Assembly: GCF_025147325.1 (NCBI RefSeq)
Contig: NZ_CP102262.1
Coordinates: 3,472,001 to 3,536,000 of the forward strand
Direction: 5' to 3'
Origin: Bacteroides stercoris ATCC 43183
Lineage (GTDB): Bacteria; Bacteroidota; Bacteroidia; Bacteroidales; Bacteroidaceae
Length of the DNA stretch: 64,000 nt
A program made the position numbers and the translations under genes. The notes under the pieces are model-generated. The model searched no databases, was not told the origin of the DNA, and saw only the letters and a program-made list of their open reading frames with translations. Shown here piece after piece: positions 15,446 through 24,204 of this stretch. Position 1 is the stretch's first letter, and every line of letters begins with the position of its first letter.

Positions 15446-16039
15446 ATGCAAATGAGAAAATATAAATTGGGAGACATTGCCACTGTTGAAATCAGTGGAG
15501 TAGATAAGAAAATCAAAGACGGAGAAAAAGAGATTCGTCTTTGCAACTTTGTTGATGTATATTACAACTGGGCTATTACCACAGCTCAGCATGATAGTTT
15601 TATGCTTGCTACCGCCCGTCCTAATGAGATTTCTAAGTTCAAATTGAAGAAAGGGCAAGTTGCATTAACCAAGGATAGTGAAACTCGTGATGACATAGGA
15701 ATTCCTACTTATATTGCAGATGATTTTGATGATGCCATATTGGGCTATCATTGCGCTCTGGTTACTCCAAATAAGGATATTTTAGATGGACGTTATCTGA
15801 ACGCTCTTCTGCATACGGACTATGCAAAGAAATATTTCGCTTGCAATGCCTCTGGAAGCGGACAACGTTATGCGTTATCCGTAGAAGCACTCAATTCTTT
15901 TCCTGTTCCAATAATCCCATTGCATGAACAGAAACAAATTGGCGAAATATTCTCTGCATTAGATAAAAAAATTGAGCTTAATAAGCGGATAAATCAGAAT
16001 TTACCGATACTTGACCGTTCATATGATTACAGGTCGTAG
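15446..16039 (+). pseudogene. Silent hsdS N-terminal half (TRD1 cassette)
   Basis: This 197-codon frame starts with MRKYKLGDIATVEISG like a normal HsdS, carries one recognition domain and reaches the central helix region DKKIELNKRINQNL. It then switches at site 3 into sequence that is the reverse complement of an hsdS 3' end and stops. It points in the opposite direction to the intact hsdS. Its first 18 bp of shared sequence (15457-15474) are an inverted copy of 17973-17990 in the intact gene. It is a reservoir for DNA-specificity exchange. Confidence 0.8.
15988..16003 (+). repeat. 16-bp hsdS recombination core, site 3
   Basis: Identical GATAAATCAGAATTTA in plus orientation at the 3' end of the N-half cassette. 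Confidence 0.8.
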
Positions 16040-16789
16040 TCTAAAAGCATTTTCATCTACTTCCATTTGGTACAACCTAATTTGCGGATTTAGTTCCTTG
16101 CGAATATGTTGAATTATTTTTTCTTTCTCAGTTTGTTCTATATTGACACCAAAATAGATAGACTCAAAGCATTCGCCTTTTAGTGGCATATAATGGTGTA
16201 TTTCACGCCAATCCCATATTTCCTTGTTCTGTTCAGCTTGTTGTGGTGTAAAAGCAGCATACGCAGCATAGGGACTAGGCACGACTAATCTAACCTCCTG
16301 CTCATATTCCCATTCCTTTGCTTTTGTCCGCCATTGATAACTGGATAAATCTTTTGTGGTATGATATGCGTTAGGACGCTCTATTATATCCTGATATTGA
16401 ACATCAAGAATAAGCGGTTCAAGATATATTGTACCAAACATTGGAGGAACAGATTCCATCACTTTGTCTATGTCAAGTCCTATGCAAACACCTTTGTGAT
16501 TATAGCAATAATGACTCCACATTAGTAATGAATTATTAACTTTCGACAAGCTGCATAACCATGTATCATTGCGCAAATTGAGGGCATCATTTTCTTCTTT
16601 CTCTATCCACAATTCCTTAGGTATCCATCCCTGAAGTTTAGTATCAGGTACATTTGAGTAGTCGATTAGTTTTGGATGACAATCGAAAGGATCGTTCAGT
16701 TGAGACGCATTGGTGAATTGAAGATTCCGGTTTCCAATCATGCATTTTGCGCCGACTATATCTAAATATTTGTAGAGTATGCGAGACAT
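16019..16789 (-). CDS. DUF2971 family protein
   Basis: This 256-residue protein begins MSRILYKYLDIVGAKCMIGN and contains FTNASQLNDPFDCHP and WSHYCYNHKGVCIGLDID, which are hallmarks of DUF2971. The family is frequent in defence islands, but its biochemical role is not known to me. The start lies 3 bp after the hsdS stop, so it is the last gene of the hsd operon. Its 3' end overlaps the end of the oppositely oriented hsdS N-half by 21 bp. Confidence 0.75.
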   Translation of the reverse strand: MSRILYKYLDIVGAKCMIGNRNLQFTNASQLNDPFDCHPKLIDYSNVPDTKLQGWIPKELWIEKEENDALNLRNDTWLCSLSKVNNSLLMWSHYCYNHKGVCIGLDIDKVMESVPPMFGTIYLEPLILDVQYQDIIERPNAYHTTKDLSSYQWRTKAKEWEYEQEVRLVVPSPYAAYAAFTPQQAEQNKEIWDWREIHHYMPLKGECFESIYFGVNIEQTEKEKIIQHIRKELNPQIRLYQMEVDENAFRLRPVII

Positions 16790-16792
16790 TTA

Positions 16793-18004
16793 TTATTCTA
16801 TTGTTATTTGTCCATTAACTAAAAGTGGTAAAAGTTCATCACGTTGCCTAGTCAATTCTTCAATATTTGATTCATTTTGAAGATACATTTTTATAATATT
16901 AGAGACTTGTTCCGAAAAACAAATAATCAATTCACGAGTTGGTTTACATAACTTTATGCTGTTTAGGTTTTCTCGTGTTAGTTGTGGCTGTCCTGATCCA
17001 GAGATAGCTCCATCAATATTTGCATACTGTAAAGCCTGTTTGATATATTCATTGTGTATTAAATCGTCAATCATTTTAATAACCATTGCATTTCCTGTAA
17101 TCCAAGAAAATGGAGCAGTTCTATTTACTGTACCACAACTATTTCCTCGACAAGCCATAGCTATTTCGCTATTTTCGTGGTTATAAGTGTGATATTTTCC
17201 TATAACACCATTAGCACCATAAACTTTGTATTTAGCGGATTCGTCGAGTTCTGACAACCCTAATGTTTTAGGTTGGTACATTTGGCATTCGTTACCAAGC
17301 GTTGTTGATTCCCATCCCTTTGGTATAAATCTCTTTAGCTTTTCATTCCAAACCATTTCACCACCACTCGACTTGTATGGTTTGCCCTCCTCATTCGGAA
17401 AATCAAACTGCACAAACCAGTAGTCGTAGAGCTGCTTTACCATCGCTTCTAAATTCTGATTTATCGCTCGATTAAGTTCAATCTTACGATCGAGACTACG
17501 AAGCAGCTTGCCAATACGTTTCTGCTCAGTTAATTCAGGAATCCACACGGTACAATCCCTGATTTTATCAGGCGAAGTATGACGAATTTTGGTTTGTTGG
17601 GCAGCAGCACTTAATTGTTGTTTGACTAAAGTAGAAGATATGAGATAGAAAGCGAAATCCTTGTCTAACAGTTCTTCTTTACAAATAATCTTTGCCACAT
17701 CTTGACTTTGAATATATTTACCGCTTTCGGGGATAATGGCGGTAGAGCCAAGCAGACCAATAGCCTGTTCGGTCAGAGGGGTAATAACATCCCCTTCTTC
17801 CATTAAAAACTCCGGTTTGAAATCACCGATGTAGTATAGGTTGTCTTTTGACTTGTTTTCCTTGAAGCAATTATTCTGATAGTCGAAGTTGCCGCAAGTC
17901 AAACGAATGTATTTTCCCTCAGTGGCGTAAAACTCGCCACTGAGACTTGCCCCTCTTGTAACATCAAGTATTTCTCCCAATTTATATTTTTTCAATTCCA
18001 TCAC
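16793..18004 (-). CDS. hsdS: Type I restriction-modification specificity subunit HsdS (expressed copy)
   Basis: This 403-residue HsdS selects the DNA site for the methylase/nuclease complex. TRD1 covers about residues 15-175. The central conserved helix region follows (LLRSLDRKIELNRAINQNLE, then VKQLYDYWFVQF). TRD2 covers about 225-375, ending ELTRQRDELLPLLVNGQ, the second conserved helix. It is full length. It carries recombination site 4 at its centre, and its 5' end matches the silent N-half in inverted orientation, so its specificity should be switchable. It lies 9 bp after the RhuM gene in the hsd operon. Confidence 0.9.
   Translation of the reverse strand: MMELKKYKLGEILDVTRGASLSGEFYATEGKYIRLTCGNFDYQNNCFKENKSKDNLYYIGDFKPEFLMEEGDVITPLTEQAIGLLGSTAIIPESGKYIQSQDVAKIICKEELLDKDFAFYLISSTLVKQQLSAAAQQTKIRHTSPDKIRDCTVWIPELTEQKRIGKLLRSLDRKIELNRAINQNLEAMVKQLYDYWFVQFDFPNEEGKPYKSSGGEMVWNEKLKRFIPKGWESTTLGNECQMYQPKTLGLSELDESAKYKVYGANGVIGKYHTYNHENSEIAMACRGNSCGTVNRTAPFSWITGNAMVIKMIDDLIHNEYIKQALQYANIDGAISGSGQPQLTRENLNSIKLCKPTRELIICFSEQVSNIIKMYLQNESNIEELTRQRDELLPLLVNGQITIE
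17450..17465 (-). repeat. 16-bp hsdS recombination core, site 4 (in expressed hsdS)
   Basis: Same 16-mer in minus orientation, encoding INQNL in the centre of the intact HsdS. The four sites alternate + - + - along the chromosome. Confidence 0.8.
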
Positions 18005-18013
18005 TTCATCTTA

Positions 18014-19018
18014 TTACTTTTCACCCAACATTCCCCTAACTTCTTTATCGAAGTCAGAATCAATCCGTTGGGTTTTATTGAAAATATCGTATTCGCTTTC
18101 TGCCTTTGATTTGGCTTGTGCCGCAGAAATGCGTCCTTTATCCGGCAATATCTGATATTTGCGGAAGGTCAAAAACTCGTTGACACTGGTTGCAAACTGC
18201 TCCATATTAAACGTGTTCTCTCGTTCAATGAGGTCTTCGATATAATCAAAATATCCCGTTACGGCACGTTCCAACCGACGGACTTCATTTTCCTGCAAAT
18301 AGTTCTTGGCTATTGACACATCCGATTTCAAGATACGTCCATCGGGAGCATTCTTCCATGTGGTCAGTCCCATGTGTTCTTGGGTATGGTCAGCCTTAGT
18401 GTAGATGATTTCTGCTGCCGTTTGCCCTGTAATGGCATAATGAAAGCGATTCTGTATCATGGCATAGAAATCGTGTGTGGTAGGCGAGTTCTTGTCATAG
18501 TCAATACTGCACTCTGCATATATGTCGGTAATCTGTTGCCAAATACGCCGTTCACTGGCACGGATGGAACGTACCCTTTCCAACAATTCACGGAAATAGT
18601 CTTTTCCGAATACTGCCGTTCCCTGTTTTAAGCGTTCATCATCAAGCACAAAGCCTTTCTTGATATACTCATTCAGAATCTTGGTAGCCCACTGACGGAA
18701 CTTGGTAGCTTTTGGGGAAGATACACGATAGCCAACAGCAATAATCATATCAAGATTATAGAAATCAACTAGCTCTTCAACCTCGCCTCTTATGCCTCGA
18801 TTTACGACGGTTGCAATTTTTGCAACTGTCGTGTCTTGCTGTAGTTCTTCCTCTTTAAATATATTGGCTATGTGGCGGCTAATACCCGATTTGTCAATAC
18901 CGAAAAGTTCTGCCATAGCCTTTTGCGTACACCAAATGGTTTCGTCTTTTATAACCACCTGTACTCTTCCCTCTTTATCGGGAAGATTGTATAACAAAAA
19001 CTGTATTTCGTTACTCAT
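18014..19018 (-). CDS. rhuM: RhuM family protein inside the hsd operon
   Basis: This 334-residue protein has the RhuM-family N-terminus (VVIKDETIWCTQKAMAELFG, FYNLDMIIAVGYRV, KATKFRQWATKILNEYIKKG). A long helical C-terminal domain follows with HYAITGQTAAEIIY and HMGLTTWKNAPDGRI. It overlaps hsdM by 8 bp and precedes hsdS, so it is part of the operon. RhuM was named in Salmonella; its function is unclear, though it recurs within type I systems. It may modulate the complex, but this is inference. Confidence 0.8.
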   Translation of the reverse strand: MSNEIQFLLYNLPDKEGRVQVVIKDETIWCTQKAMAELFGIDKSGISRHIANIFKEEELQQDTTVAKIATVVNRGIRGEVEELVDFYNLDMIIAVGYRVSSPKATKFRQWATKILNEYIKKGFVLDDERLKQGTAVFGKDYFRELLERVRSIRASERRIWQQITDIYAECSIDYDKNSPTTHDFYAMIQNRFHYAITGQTAAEIIYTKADHTQEHMGLTTWKNAPDGRILKSDVSIAKNYLQENEVRRLERAVTGYFDYIEDLIERENTFNMEQFATSVNEFLTFRKYQILPDKGRISAAQAKSKAESEYDIFNKTQRIDSDFDKEVRGMLGEK

Positions 19019-20672
19019 TGTTTCCTACATTTTCGTTGAACTGCAAAGCATCCAACTGCTTCATAATTTCCTCTTCCAACCGATGGCTTTCTTTAAATTG
19101 CTCGGAGAGTGTTTGTTTATAATTTGCCATACGGTTGTTAAACTCCTCTTCGGTTATATCTACGTAGTCTATTTTAATGTCGAAATATTGTCCGGCAGAA
19201 AGAGAATATCCTTTTTCCTTTATCTCATCGTAAGAAACAGCCACAGAAAAATCCTCCACTGCCTCCTTGCGCTGGAATGTGCCAACAATCTTTTCTATCT
19301 CGTCATCGTTCAGACGCACCTTTTTCAATCCGTTAGCATCTTTATATTCCTCGCCCAATTTGCTGGCATCAATCAAGATTACTTTGTCAGTGGTTGCAGA
19401 CTTATCAAAGAACAGCACACTGACATTCGTACCTGTATTGGCAAAAACGTTGCTTGGCATGGAAACACAGCCGAACACCACTTTGTCATCTACAATTTTA
19501 TGAAGAATTTTGTTCTCAATACCACTTTTAGCCGTGATAAAACCTGTAGGAATGACAATTGCACCTTTGCCTGTCTTTTTCAGTGAATTGATAACGTGCT
19601 GAATGAAACAGGTGTATATTGCCATTGATTCTTTCTTTTTGGCGGGTACATTGGGGACTCCAGCCCAAAAACGGGCTGGCATCGCAGCTATCTTTTCGCG
19701 AGTGTCCGAGAAGTCCATCTTGAAAGGAGGATTGCTCACCACAAAATCAAACTGACGCAACTGCTGTCCGTCATCGCTCTTGTGGTATGGGCTTACAAGC
19801 GTGTCACCTTGAATAGCATTATCAAGCGAAGACACAAGTCCGTTAAGCAGCAGATTAAGTTTCAACATTTTGTTGCTTCGCTGGGAAATATCTTGCGAAA
19901 AGATGGTACAGCGTTCTTCTCCTATTTGATGACTAAGTGCCATCAGAAGCGTACCAGTTCCTGCCGAGGGGTCATAACATTCCATGCTATGCAAATCAGC
20001 ATTATCCCCCACTAACAGACGAGCCATAATCGTTGCTATGGCATGAGGCGTATAATACTCCGCATATTTTCCACCTCCAGCGGTATTATAGTCCTTAATC
20101 AAATACTCAAAGATGCTGGAGAAGAAATCGTAATTCTGTGCAAACGCTTCTTCAAAGGAGAAATTCACGAGTTTATCCACCAAAGCACGGGCGAAGGGCG
20201 CACGTTGTGCCGAATCGGTCACAAACGGTGTCAATGCCTCGAACAATGGAATCTTCGTATTGGCTGTGGTCTGCGTAGAGAATATATCCGCATTCAACTC
20301 TGCAATGTCCGTCATGGTAGAATCGAAGATGGTATCAAAATCACCTTTCCCCTGCTGGTTCCACAGGTGGGCTATCAGATGGTAAGGTTCAAGCATCGGA
20401 ACATCTGGAGAGATGGCACTCTGAATAAGCATACGTTCATCATCAGAAAGATTCTCGTATGCTGTTTCCCATTTTACATCCCCGGTCAGTTTCTTTGCTA
20501 TTTCACTTTTCGCATTTTTCAGTTCATAACCGAATTTGTCATTCAGAAATTTATAGAGAAATACCTGAGTGATAATCTTATATTCGTTACCATCGTTTCC
20601 CATACCATATGACTGGCAGGTGGCTTTAAGTCCGTCGATGAGCCTTAATGTTTTTTCTTTAATATCTGACAT
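19011..20672 (-). CDS. hsdM: Type I restriction-modification methyltransferase HsdM
   Basis: This 553-residue N6-adenine methyltransferase has an N-terminal HsdM domain (about 5-150), the SAM-binding motif I DPSAGTGTLLMAL and the catalytic motif IV SNPPF, in the usual order. The C-terminal helical tail would contact HsdS. Length and order are standard. It starts 5 bp after hsdR ends and overlaps the RhuM gene by 8 bp. It methylates host DNA at the site chosen by HsdS. Confidence 0.95.
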   Translation of the reverse strand: MSDIKEKTLRLIDGLKATCQSYGMGNDGNEYKIITQVFLYKFLNDKFGYELKNAKSEIAKKLTGDVKWETAYENLSDDERMLIQSAISPDVPMLEPYHLIAHLWNQQGKGDFDTIFDSTMTDIAELNADIFSTQTTANTKIPLFEALTPFVTDSAQRAPFARALVDKLVNFSFEEAFAQNYDFFSSIFEYLIKDYNTAGGGKYAEYYTPHAIATIMARLLVGDNADLHSMECYDPSAGTGTLLMALSHQIGEERCTIFSQDISQRSNKMLKLNLLLNGLVSSLDNAIQGDTLVSPYHKSDDGQQLRQFDFVVSNPPFKMDFSDTREKIAAMPARFWAGVPNVPAKKKESMAIYTCFIQHVINSLKKTGKGAIVIPTGFITAKSGIENKILHKIVDDKVVFGCVSMPSNVFANTGTNVSVLFFDKSATTDKVILIDASKLGEEYKDANGLKKVRLNDDEIEKIVGTFQRKEAVEDFSVAVSYDEIKEKGYSLSAGQYFDIKIDYVDITEEEFNNRMANYKQTLSEQFKESHRLEEEIMKQLDALQFNENVGNNE

Positions 20673-20677
20673 AATCT

Positions 20678-23600
20678 TTATGAAATGCCGTAAGTGGCGT
20701 TATATTGGTTGATATACTGTTGTGAAATGCGTGTCTGAATAAATTTGTAATCCTCCATTTCGGGCTTTATTTGCGGAAAATGATACAGGCATCCGTTGAT
20801 AAGCGCCATCACCGTGCGTCCGAAATAAGCATCCTTTTTCAGAATGTCGTTACGATCATACACTTTGGCATCCACATCCTCTTTTATAATATTGAGAATG
20901 GCAGCAATCTCTTCGTCAAGGAAAGAGAACATAGGCTTCTGTCCCTTATCTTCCCTCTGCTTATTCACTTCACGAATACGCTTGTGTACACGAGCAAATT
21001 TTTCATCGCCCTTGTACTTTTTCAACAAGACATTATTGCGTTTTTGTAAGTCTTGCAGACGACCGATGATTTCATCCAAAGCCTGTGTTTCTTCGTTGAA
21101 CTTGGCTATCGTGTCAATCACAAAACCGTGTTCTTTGAAGCGTTCCATAAAAGCTTCACGCAACGAGATAAACTCCGGATCGTCTTGGTCGAAGTTTTGG
21201 GTAAATGAAGAAATGGTACGTTGCCATTTCTCTTTCAATTCCACACCACCGGATATAAGGCGCATCTCCTCTTGTCCTATTTTGGAGAAAGTGAACTCTA
21301 TATCCATCATTGCCTCATTGATTAGAGTTTTCGTTTCCTCATTTGTATTGAAAGCCTCTTTCTGATTGATGATACTTATCCTTCTCTGTACCTCAGAGAG
21401 CAGTTGCGGCAGCTTGGTGATTTCAAGTTTGGCAAATTGCTCTTTCATTTCATCATCACCGAATGTACGCACGATGTTCGCCATGTTCTTGGCTGATTCC
21501 AACGCCTGTTTCAGGTCGAGCAGCACAGCCTTATCCTCTTCGGTGGAGATTTCAGAAGAAAACTCTTCCGCATTGTCGTATGTATAATTGAAGAGCGTTT
21601 GCCGAACTTTCTTCATTTGGTTCAATATCTCTTCCTTGTCCTCAATGACTTGGGTAAAGGTATCGGTAGCAGCGGATTCGCCAGTCTCATCCACGTCATT
21701 AAAGCGGTTTAATTCTTGTAAATATGCTTCGTTGGTTTCCTTAAAGTTGCGCTTGATGTCGGCAAAGTCAATGACAAAACCGTAACGCATACCGGGATAA
21801 GGACGGTTTACACGTGTTATGGCTTGAAGCAGATTGTGGTCTTTCAATTTGCGCCCGAAATACAGGCGTTTCAAACGCGGCGCATCAAAACCAGTCAAAA
21901 GCATATTGAAGACAATGAGAATATCCACTGTCATATTTTTCTTGAAGTCCTTGACTATTTGCTTGCGAGTTTCCTTGTCATCCGTATCGTGAAGAATGAT
22001 TCCGGCTTTCAGCGGTCTGTATTTTGATTTGTAATCCACTTCCGGTTCACCCACTACATACGAACCATCGGAAAGTTTTATCTTGATGGGCTTCGGCTGA
22101 TACTTCTGCCATTCTTCTTGGAATACATCATAAAGCCGCCTTGCCTGTTCGCTGGTTTCACAAATGACCATACCGCCTAAAGTATCATCTCCTTGTATCT
22201 TGCGAAACTCCTTTAAGTCCGTCATAATGTAACGGGCTAACTCGCTTACATAACTTGGATGCTCTATGATTTCCGACTTACGAATGTCTTTCTTTTGCAC
22301 AAGGGTTTCCAGTTTGTCGTACACATCAGACAAACGCTCTTTGTAGGAAGTTTCTATATCCTCACGTATGATTTTCAGCGTGTAGCCATCGGCAATAGAT
22401 TTATCGTAGTAATAGGTGTGCAGATAGTTTCCGAACACCTTGCAACTGGCACGTTCCTCCTTTAACAACGGTGTACCTGTAAGTGCGATTTTAATCGCAT
22501 CGGTATCGGCATCAAAAAGATTGGCAAGAAAGCAGCCGCCGGGTTTATATCCTCGGTGTGCCTCGTCAAGAATGAAGATGCGTTGAAGATTGGTTGCATA
22601 ATCACTGATGCGTACTTTTTCTTTATCCTCGGCAAAGCGTTGAATGTTCACAACCGTGATTTCTGCCTGTCCGCTTACACCTTGTTGTGCCTGATTACTG
22701 CGGAATTGTTCCATCAGTTCGGCTCTTGTATTGGCGGTAGATACAACCAATCCACGAGCTTCAAACTCTTGTGTGGCTTGTTCCAAAAGGTCAAGGCGGT
22801 CTACTATGAAATAGAATTTAGCGACCTTATTCTGTTTGGAATAGAAATCGTTAAGAATATAGGTCAGATAGTATGACAAGGCGGTTTTACCACTTCCTTG
22901 TGTATGCCAGACTACGCCAGATTTCACTCCCTCTGCCAGTTTTTGGCGAATAGCTAACGATGCAAACAATTGTTGGTAACGCATGATATGCTTTTGGTCG
23001 GTAGATTCTATCTTTCCATCCACCTCACGCTCCATACGGACATAGGCAATACCATATCTAATGATATACAACAACCGTTCAGGCGAACACATGGATGTTA
23101 GGATTCTGTTTGTAGGGGTGTTGAAACCGAGATTTGTCTGGTACTCAGGACTTGTATGAATGACTTGGCAATTGTAATCAGACAATATCTGTTTTTCCAC
23201 CGTCTTGTCAATCTCCTTGTACAGATAGTCACGATGGAACGGTGCTATTTTCTGACCGCTTAAATTTTCTTCACGGAAGCAATTGAATGGTGCGTATGAA
23301 CGTGCCCCAGTACAATAGAAAGCCCCTTGTATGGGTACGATACCGCCCAACGCATCATATTCCATATTATTGCTGAATATCATCAACTGTGTAATGTTGA
23401 TGAAGCGGCGAAACTTTTTATTTGGGAAGCGCTCTTTATTCATTCGTGCGCTCTCTGCCAACATACCACCATGATTGTTGGGTTTCTTCACTTCTACAAA
23501 GCAAAGTGGCAATCCGTTTACGAATAAAGTAATGTCAGGACGAAATTCGTCTTGTCCGTTCTTACAGGTAAATTCGGCTGTGAAATGGAACGTATTATTC

Positions 23601-23908
23601 CCAATGTTATCAAAGTCTATCAGCTTTACAGGCGAAACAGCTTTGAGACGGTTGTAAAAGCCTCGACCGAGGTCATCATCGTTCAGCTCCTTACGAATGT
23701 CTTTCAAAACTTGAAGATATTCTCCCTCATGTCCGGGATTCAGATTCTTAAACTGCCGTTCAAATACCTGCAAAAGAATATTCGTGTCACTGTCATAGAC
23801 CGTGCCATTCTTATCTTCGCTCAACTTGCCGAAGTAGGTATATCCTATTCGGGTGAGGTGAACCATTGCAGGCATCTGCACCCGTGTAGCTTCCGAAAAC
23901 TGTTTCAT
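20678..23908 (-). CDS. hsdR: Type I restriction endonuclease subunit HsdR
   Basis: This 1076-residue motor-nuclease has a PD-(D/E)xK nuclease region (RPDITLFVNGLPLCFVEVKK, about residues 120-140). Helicase motif I is WHTQGSGKTALSYYL, motif II is ILDEAHRG, motif III is ALTGTPL, and motif VI lies around LLQAITRVNRPYPGMRYGFV. A helical C-terminal assembly domain follows. All key residues appear intact. It begins 1 bp after the regulator gene's stop and heads the structural genes of the operon. Confidence 0.95.
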   Translation of the reverse strand: MKQFSEATRVQMPAMVHLTRIGYTYFGKLSEDKNGTVYDSDTNILLQVFERQFKNLNPGHEGEYLQVLKDIRKELNDDDLGRGFYNRLKAVSPVKLIDFDNIGNNTFHFTAEFTCKNGQDEFRPDITLFVNGLPLCFVEVKKPNNHGGMLAESARMNKERFPNKKFRRFINITQLMIFSNNMEYDALGGIVPIQGAFYCTGARSYAPFNCFREENLSGQKIAPFHRDYLYKEIDKTVEKQILSDYNCQVIHTSPEYQTNLGFNTPTNRILTSMCSPERLLYIIRYGIAYVRMEREVDGKIESTDQKHIMRYQQLFASLAIRQKLAEGVKSGVVWHTQGSGKTALSYYLTYILNDFYSKQNKVAKFYFIVDRLDLLEQATQEFEARGLVVSTANTRAELMEQFRSNQAQQGVSGQAEITVVNIQRFAEDKEKVRISDYATNLQRIFILDEAHRGYKPGGCFLANLFDADTDAIKIALTGTPLLKEERASCKVFGNYLHTYYYDKSIADGYTLKIIREDIETSYKERLSDVYDKLETLVQKKDIRKSEIIEHPSYVSELARYIMTDLKEFRKIQGDDTLGGMVICETSEQARRLYDVFQEEWQKYQPKPIKIKLSDGSYVVGEPEVDYKSKYRPLKAGIILHDTDDKETRKQIVKDFKKNMTVDILIVFNMLLTGFDAPRLKRLYFGRKLKDHNLLQAITRVNRPYPGMRYGFVIDFADIKRNFKETNEAYLQELNRFNDVDETGESAATDTFTQVIEDKEEILNQMKKVRQTLFNYTYDNAEEFSSEISTEEDKAVLLDLKQALESAKNMANIVRTFGDDEMKEQFAKLEITKLPQLLSEVQRRISIINQKEAFNTNEETKTLINEAMMDIEFTFSKIGQEEMRLISGGVELKEKWQRTISSFTQNFDQDDPEFISLREAFMERFKEHGFVIDTIAKFNEETQALDEIIGRLQDLQKRNNVLLKKYKGDEKFARVHKRIREVNKQREDKGQKPMFSFLDEEIAAILNIIKEDVDAKVYDRNDILKKDAYFGRTVMALINGCLYHFPQIKPEMEDYKFIQTRISQQYINQYNATYGIS

Positions 23909-23909
23909 A

Positions 23910-24113
23910 TCACCTATCCTTTTTGTCGGTTATCAAATCCTTCAAATCGACCTGCAATATCTCTGCTATCTGTTGCAAGGTCTCTAAATTTGGTTGAATC
24001 CTATTACAGGCATAAGCATTTACCATACTGAAACTCTTGTCGAGTTTTTTTGCCAACCATGTTTGAGAGATACCTTTTTCAGATAATACAGCCTTTATTC
24101 TATTCAGTTTCAT
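23910..24113 (-). CDS. XRE regulator of the restriction-modification operon
   Basis: This 67-residue Cro/C1-type protein (start at MKLNRIKAVLSEKGISQTWL) has an HTH at residues 5-58. It is the size and position of a restriction controller protein. A longer frame to 24242 exists but would read through the promoter and CBASS start, so the 24113 ATG is preferred. It shares a 91-bp divergent intergenic region with the CBASS operon and may control both. Confidence 0.8.
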   Translation of the reverse strand: MKLNRIKAVLSEKGISQTWLAKKLDKSFSMVNAYACNRIQPNLETLQQIAEILQVDLKDLITDKKDR

Positions 24114-24135
24114 TCTTTGATGCGATTTTATAATG

Positions 24136-24143
24136 CAAATATA
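24136..24143 (-). promoter_or_regulatory. -7 box of the hsd operon
   Basis: TATATTTG on the minus strand, 22 nt before the regulator start codon. Confidence 0.6.
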
Positions 24144-24177
24144 GTGAATTATATTCGATAAACTGGGATTATTTTTG

Positions 24178-24185
24178 TACTTTTG
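24178..24185 (+). promoter_or_regulatory. -7 box of the CBASS operon
   Basis: TACTTTTG fits TAnnTTTG and lies 19 nt before the ATG at 24205, back to back with the hsd promoter 34 bp away. Confidence 0.6.
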
Positions 24186-24204
24186 TGTACGAAATAAAAT
24201 TAAT

